NCBI GenBank assembly: GCA_021794205.1
Contig: JAJYRH010000001.1
Location: forward strand, 62,001-126,000
Source: a bacterium
GTDB taxonomy: Bacteria > Vulcanimicrobiota > Vulcanimicrobiia > Vulcanimicrobiales > Vulcanimicrobiaceae
Length of the DNA stretch: 64,000 nt
Direction of reading: 5' to 3'
Below the pieces are notes generated by a model. That model was not told the DNA's origin. It searched no databases and was given only the letters and a program-made list of their open reading frames with translations. The position numbers and the translations under genes are program-made. Positions 60,592-64,000 of this stretch are shown here, one piece after another. Every line of letters starts with the position of its first letter. Position 1 is the stretch's first letter.

Positions 60592-61392
60592 TTACGCGCT
60601 TGGCGTCGGTGATGGTGTGGAAAGGTTCTCGCGATGAGAGGGCGCTGCCAGGTGCAGCGGGGGCGCTCGCCGCTCGGCCGTTCGTAAAAGGTCGATCGCG
60701 CGAGCGACGATCTCACGGTGTCGTGGTTCGTCTCCGGGTTCGCCGATCGGCGCATCGCCGTGCGGGGTGACGAGCGAGCGAGGAGCGGTTTCGAGCAATC
60801 GCGGCATCGTACCGATGACGACCGTCGAAAAATCGTGCGTTTCGAGAATGTTGGCGACCAGACCGGCCGTCTTGTGGCACATCGGTCATATCGGAACGAT
60901 GAGCGCCGCATTCGCACCGTCGGCGCGCAGACGAGCGAGCATTTGCGGTATCGTCGATTCGATGAAGGTCGGCCAGTCGAGAAGATAGCCGCTCCAACTC
61001 ACGACGTGTTGGGTGAGCGTGAGGCCGAGCGTGCGAGCGGCGTTGCGAGGGAGCACGCACTCCAGGTCGCGACGCGCGAAGCCTCGGTCGTAATGCTCGT
61101 GTGCGAAGTCGATATGTTCGGCGGGCAGGTCGATATCGAAGGCGCGATAGCTCGCGTCGCCGATTATCGAGCCGGATGCGAACGGGGCTTGCGTTTTTGT
61201 ATCGTACGCCCCCGACGAACTAATCAGCGCGACGCGAAGATCGCCCTTCGGCCGAGCGAACGCGCGGCGATCGATCTCCGGGAGTGGGAAGGCGGGCATC
61301 ACCGCCGGAAAATCCGGAGGATCGTTCGCGAGCGCTCGAAGCGCGGAGGGTAGCCACTCCGCCCAGCGCTCGCGGTATTCGTTGCGGATCAT
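60592..61392 (-). CDS. GrdB-like selenoprotein (in-frame UGA)
   Basis: The gene is open for 168 codons, reaches TGA at 60886-60888, and continues in the same frame for 96 codons with unbroken family similarity, giving 266 residues with selenocysteine at 169. The junction reads ALIVPI-U-PMCHKTAGLV, the U-x-x-C redox motif of the glycine/sarcosine/betaine/proline reductase selenoprotein B family, where aerobic homologues often have Cys at the first position. A SECIS-like hairpin follows. The N-terminal half (ALISSSGAYD, GDASYRAFDIDLP, HEHYDRGFARRDLECVLP) fits the same family. It is too short for a full glycine reductase and no GrdA/GrdC is here, so another thiol-redox role is likely. Confidence 0.88.
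60853..60888 (-). promoter_or_regulatory. SECIS-like selenocysteine insertion element
   Basis: Starting 14 bases after the UGA (60886-60888), GACGGCC (60871-60865) and GGTCGCC (60859-60853) form a 7-bp stem (one A-C mismatch, one G-U) with the 5-base loop GGTCT. The E. coli fdhF SECIS also has a GGUCU apical loop about 18 bases after its UGA. This is the site SelB binds to insert selenocysteine. Confidence 0.75.
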
Positions 61393-61399
61393 CGGTCGT

Positions 61400-61705
61400 T
61401 CATCTCCCTAAGAGAAAGCGCGCTTGTGGCTTGAGGCGTTCCGGCGTCCATTCCGGTGAGAACGTGACGGTGACGTGGAGATCGGTGACCTCCGGAAGCG
61501 CGCGGATCGTGCACTCGACGTCGGCGACGATCGTCTCGTGCATCGGACAACCCGGGGTAGTCATCGTCATCAGAATCGTCACCGCGCCTTTGTGGTCGGC
61601 TTCGATTTCATAAATGAGCCCCAATGAAACGATGTCGATCCCGAGTTCGGGGTCGTTGACGGTGGCGAGCGCCGACTCGACGCTTCGCCGAAGCTCTTCA
61701 TTCAT
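61400..61705 (-). CDS. MIP18/DUF59 family Fe-S assembly-type protein
   Basis: This encodes 101 residues, a single DUF59 domain: VESALATVNDPELGIDIVSLGLIYEIE, then MTMTTPGCPMHETIVADVE with the family Cys in TPGCPM, and VTDLHVTVTFSPEWTPERL. SufT, PaaD and eukaryotic MIP18 belong here; they act in Fe-S protein maturation. It starts with an ATGA overlap with the DUF2249 gene at 61702 and ends 7 bp before the selenoprotein gene. Confidence 0.92.
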   Translation of the reverse strand: MNEELRRSVESALATVNDPELGIDIVSLGLIYEIEADHKGAVTILMTMTTPGCPMHETIVADVECTIRALPEVTDLHVTVTFSPEWTPERLKPQARFLLGR

Positions 61706-61932
61706 TCTCGGTACACTTTCAGCAGATAGCCTCCGCCGATCTCGGGATCGCAGCTGTAGGCAAAGCCGCGATCGTGGAGTTCGGCGAAGAGAAAGATCGG
61801 TTCGCGGTCCATATTTGCGACGAGTATCGTGTCGCGGTCGAAATCCTCGATCGTTTCGAGGATGCGCATCATCGGTTCGGGTGGAGCGAGGCCGCGGTTG
61901 TCGAGACGGACGATGCGTTTCTGGTTATCCAC
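61702..61932 (-). CDS. DUF2249 protein (second copy)
   Basis: This encodes 76 residues from a GTG that overlaps the end of the membrane-protein gene by 8 bp. VRLDNRGLAPPEPMMRILETIEDF then REPIFLFAELHDRGFAYSCDPE; the pattern LDNRGL.PPEPM is typical of DUF2249. The Cys in YSCDPE is not shared by the other two copies. The frame opens 38 codons earlier without conserved sequence. Confidence 0.85.
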   Translation of the reverse strand: MDNQKRIVRLDNRGLAPPEPMMRILETIEDFDRDTILVANMDREPIFLFAELHDRGFAYSCDPEIGGGYLLKVYRE

Positions 61933-63133
61933 GCGCGCCCTCCGATGCGAAAAGATAGAGGGCGGCGAGCCGTGCGATCGCAACGACCGCTGCGATGCCT
62001 CCGAGCGCGTAGATATCGTAGCCCACGCGAGCGAACGACGATTCAACGAACGTGCAGGCGGCGGCGATGAGTGCGCCAGCCGTCATCAGCCCTAACGCCG
62101 CGTGGGCGAGCGGGAGATCGACGGCGCTTCCGAGAGCGGGGAGCCGCGCCGCCGGCATGCGCGCCTTCGCGCCCTGCCAGGTGAGAAAACCGACGATTTT
62201 GTACGAGTAGCCGAGAATCGTCATCGATAACCAACCGAGAAGCGCGAGAACGATCGCGGCGGGAAACGCGCGCGGCTCCCACGTTCCGGCGAGCGCCGCT
62301 ACCGCCGCGATCATTCCTAACGCCCACGCGGCCTCGCCGTAGCGAAGACTGATGTCGAGACGCGCGCGCAGCCGCGAGGAGAGCGTTTTGAGGTGAGCGA
62401 TGCCGATCGCGACGCACGCCGCAATTGCGGCGAGAAAACCGATGCGCGCACCGACGGGAAATCCTCCGATCGACGCGGCAGCGACGAGGATGCCGAGCGC
62501 GACGAGCCATGCCGCCCCCCACGATCCATACGCGTTGGCGTGCGCGACCGCGAACATTGGAACGAAACGATAGGAGATGGTCACGATGAGGATGCTCGCG
62601 AATCCGCCGATGGCGAGCAGCGCGTGCACCGGGGCGAGCGCCGAGAGCGGCAGCGCCCAGAGATCGCCGAGTTCGCCGGCCATCGCCGCGCCGATGCCCG
62701 CCGCCGCGAGAAAGGCCGCGAGCGCGAAAAAGACCAAGGCGCGCGTGCGCCGCTCGTCGCGTCCGCGAAAGAGACGAAGCATCGTCCATCCCACCCAGAG
62801 CGTCGCGCTACAACCGAGAACGATTGCCGCGGCGCCAAAGCTCGGCAGTCCGTAAAAACCGGCGACGAGCAGCATAAAACCGACGGCGAATGCGGAGGCG
62901 ATAGCGAGAACGATTCCCGCCCGCGCGTTCGGCGCGTGCGTGAGGACGGGGAGCAGCTGGTTCAGGGCCGCGATCGCAGCGATGACGACGAACGCTGCAA
63001 ACGCATGGAGCGCTCCGAGCGTCGGGCCGCCGACCGCCACCAGCACGCAGCCGGAGGCAAAGAATGCGAGCGCGAATGCGAGGGCGACTTCACTGCCGAG
63101 AGGATCGTTGCGCGACGAGGGATCGCCGATCAC
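61925..63133 (-). CDS. 12-helix membrane protein, NnrS / haem-copper oxidase subunit I-like
   Basis: About 402 residues from a GTG overlapping the first DUF2249 stop (GTGA); an ATG at 63160 is an alternative. I count 12 hydrophobic helices. His residues lie in helix 2 (GALHAFAAF), at its end (LPVLTHAPN), in helix 6 ([11 protein letters not shown]), after it ([10 protein letters not shown]) and in helix 11 (LAHAALG), as might bind haem or copper, though the full oxidase ligand set is not seen. Similar proteins occur with DUF2249 and MIP18 genes in denitrifiers. Role in NO or metal-haem handling is inferred, not shown. Confidence 0.7.
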   Translation of the reverse strand: MIGDPSSRNDPLGSEVALAFALAFFASGCVLVAVGGPTLGALHAFAAFVVIAAIAALNQLLPVLTHAPNARAGIVLAIASAFAVGFMLLVAGFYGLPSFGAAAIVLGCSATLWVGWTMLRLFRGRDERRTRALVFFALAAFLAAAGIGAAMAGELGDLWALPLSALAPVHALLAIGGFASILIVTISYRFVPMFAVAHANAYGSWGAAWLVALGILVAAASIGGFPVGARIGFLAAIAACVAIGIAHLKTLSSRLRARLDISLRYGEAAWALGMIAAVAALAGTWEPRAFPAAIVLALLGWLSMTILGYSYKIVGFLTWQGAKARMPAARLPALGSAVDLPLAHAALGLMTAGALIAAACTFVESSFARVGYDIYALGGIAAVVAIARLAALYLFASEGARG

Positions 63134-63363
63134 GTCGATCGCGTGAAGAGAATCCGCCATTCCTCGGGGGCGACCTCATCGGCGGTATAGGAGTATCCCA
63201 ATTTTTTCATGACGCCGAAGAGCGGAATCGGCTCGAAAGAGTTCACCAGGAGGAAGGCGTCCTCGGGGCCGAGCGCCTCAACGGCATCCATGATTGCTTG
63301 AAACGGCTCCTCGCCGCGTTCGTGAAAGGGGCGGACATCGAGTTCGATCGTACGGGTTGCCAT
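63130..63363 (-). CDS. DUF2249 protein (first gene of operon)
   Basis: This encodes 77 residues: [27 protein letters not shown], then [33 protein letters not shown]. The NSFEPIPL segment is the DUF2249 hallmark. A TAGAAT -10 hexamer ends six bases before the ATG, so translation probably begins at or next to the 5' end of the mRNA. It is the first of six overlapping or closely spaced genes ending at 60346. Confidence 0.88.
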   Translation of the reverse strand: MATRTIELDVRPFHERGEEPFQAIMDAVEALGPEDAFLLVNSFEPIPLFGVMKKLGYSYTADEVAPEEWRILFTRST

Positions 63364-63375
63364 GTCGTCATTCTA
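63364..63375 (-). promoter_or_regulatory. Leaderless promoter of the DUF2249-selenoprotein operon
   Basis: The -10 TAGAAT (63370-63375 reversed) lies six bases before the ATG at 63363, the same spacing as in the TetR/MFS promoters at 49.4 kb. No good -35 is seen. No recognisable FNR, NsrR or NnrR box stands out in the 60 bases upstream. Confidence 0.5.
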
Positions 63376-63525
63376 GCGCGTCGATTCTCCCGGGGGATTG
63401 ACCGGGGTTATAGACGGCGGCGGTCTCCGCGGGCGTCCCGGGGGAGCCGCCCTTCCCTTCCCCCCCCAGCAACTGCCGAAGAAGCCGTAACGGCGCGCCC
63501 GCGCAGGCAGTACCCTATGGGGGCT

Positions 63526-64000
63526 ATGTCTGAGAAACAGAGAGATATCGTTCTGGTCGGCGCCGGCATTATGAGCGCCACCTTCGCCGCCATGCTCAAA
63601 GAGCTGCGCCCCGACATGCAGGTGGAGATCTTCGAGGCCCTCGATTCGGCGGCGCAAGAGAGCACCGATGCCTGGAATAACGCCGGCACCGGGCACGCCG
63701 CGCTCTGCGAGCTCAACTACACGCCGCAGAACGCTGACGGCAGCGTCGGTATCGCGCGGGCGCTCGCCGTCAACACGCAGTACGATCTCTCGCGGCAATT
63801 TTGGGCCTACATGGTGCGCAAGGGTGCCCTCGGGCAACCGGAGTCGTTCATCCACGACGTGCCGCACATCAGTTTCGTCTGGGGGGACGAGAACGTCGCC
63901 TTCCTGCGCAAGCGCTTTGAGGCGATGAGCGCGCACCACTGTTTCCGCGGCATGGAATATAGCGAAGATCACGCCGAATTGGCGCGCTGGATGCCGCTGG
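63526..64000 (+). CDS. mqo: Malate:quinone oxidoreductase, 5' part
   Basis: The gene runs off the window after 158 codons. [21 protein letters not shown] (FAD dinucleotide-binding GxGxxS, about 7-27) and [23 protein letters not shown] match Mqo exactly, as do VPHISFVWG and [10 protein letters not shown]. Mqo oxidises malate to oxaloacetate at the membrane and passes electrons to quinone, which links directly to the malate made by the glyoxylate shunt genes of this window. An in-frame ATG 9 bases upstream (63517) is an alternative start. Confidence 0.94.
   Translation, partial: MSEKQRDIVLVGAGIMSATFAAMLKELRPDMQVEIFEALDSAAQESTDAWNNAGTGHAALCELNYTPQNADGSVGIARALAVNTQYDLSRQFWAYMVRKGALGQPESFIHDVPHISFVWGDENVAFLRKRFEAMSAHHCFRGMEYSEDHAELARWMPL

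Noticed and set aside
60592-61392. Reading the interrupted gene as a pseudogene with a nonsense mutation
   Set aside because: The stop is UGA at the exact family redox position with a downstream SECIS-like hairpin and intact coding on both sides, so selenocysteine is the better explanation.

Overview
The window is 64 kb of high-GC bacterial chromosome, densely coding, with many genes overlapping by 1-4 bases (ATGA or GTGA) and several apparently leaderless promoters (a -10 hexamer 6-7 bases before the start codon). Gene content points to a free-living, probably aerobic or facultative bacterium using fatty or branched acids: glyoxylate shunt, an adenosylcobalamin acyl-CoA mutase with its MeaB GTPase, cytochrome c, and malate:quinone oxidoreductase. 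No 16S rRNA or other decisive marker is present. The mix (tricorn protease, sedolisin, archaemetzincin relative, GH125, DUF4097 proteins) would fit an under-sampled soil phylum such as Candidatus Eremiobacterota (WPS-2), but that is a weak inference.

Layout. 1-8.8 kb: secreted protein, lipoprotein cytochrome c, aceA-aceB under a clear sigma70-type promoter overlapped by a palindrome, tricorn protease, and a photolyase-like protein whose two domains are in swapped order. 8.7-14.4 kb: GH125 mannosidase, serine hydrolase, two DUF4097-like secreted proteins flanking a lower-GC island with a Gly-rich lipoprotein, a small membrane protein and a decayed copy of the latter. 14.5-21.6 kb: meaB, an acyl-CoA mutase operon carrying isobutyryl-CoA-type active-site residues and a 37-codon micro-ORF, then gltX-glmU. 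21.6-28.3 kb: a decarboxylase/ATP-grasp operon, diguanylate cyclase, zinc-site-less M48 relative, sedolisin. 28.3-41.4 kb: housekeeping block (argB-like, pth, rplY, prs, uvrB, uvrA, ligA, nnr, acpS). 41.4-45.4 kb: an archaemetzincin without its catalytic histidines, a split chemoreceptor gene pair, and a 168-bp inverted-repeat element before a DUF3343 gene. 45.4-48.8 kb: birA, ndk, eno and two tRNA genes. 48.8-60 kb: TetR/MFS pair, YHYH lipoprotein, glycosyltransferase, orphan secretin, SDR-GST pair, trypsin-PDZ protease, internally duplicated secreted protein. 60.3-63.4 kb: a six-gene operon with three DUF2249 proteins, a 12-helix membrane protein, a MIP18-like protein and a GrdB-like selenoprotein. 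The window ends inside mqo.

Strongest leads. (1) The operon at 60.35-63.36 kb contains an in-frame UGA in a U-x-x-C context followed by a SECIS-like hairpin with a GGUCU loop, so it should encode a selenoprotein among DUF2249/MIP18 proteins. (2) The sensor and signalling halves of a chemoreceptor are separate, overlapping genes. (3) The 45.0-45.2 kb inverted repeat looks like either a structured RNA or a miniature transposon. (4) The photolyase is circularly permuted. (5) Two separate metallopeptidase homologues have lost their zinc ligands. (6) pth has no ATG, GTG or TTG before its conserved N-terminus.
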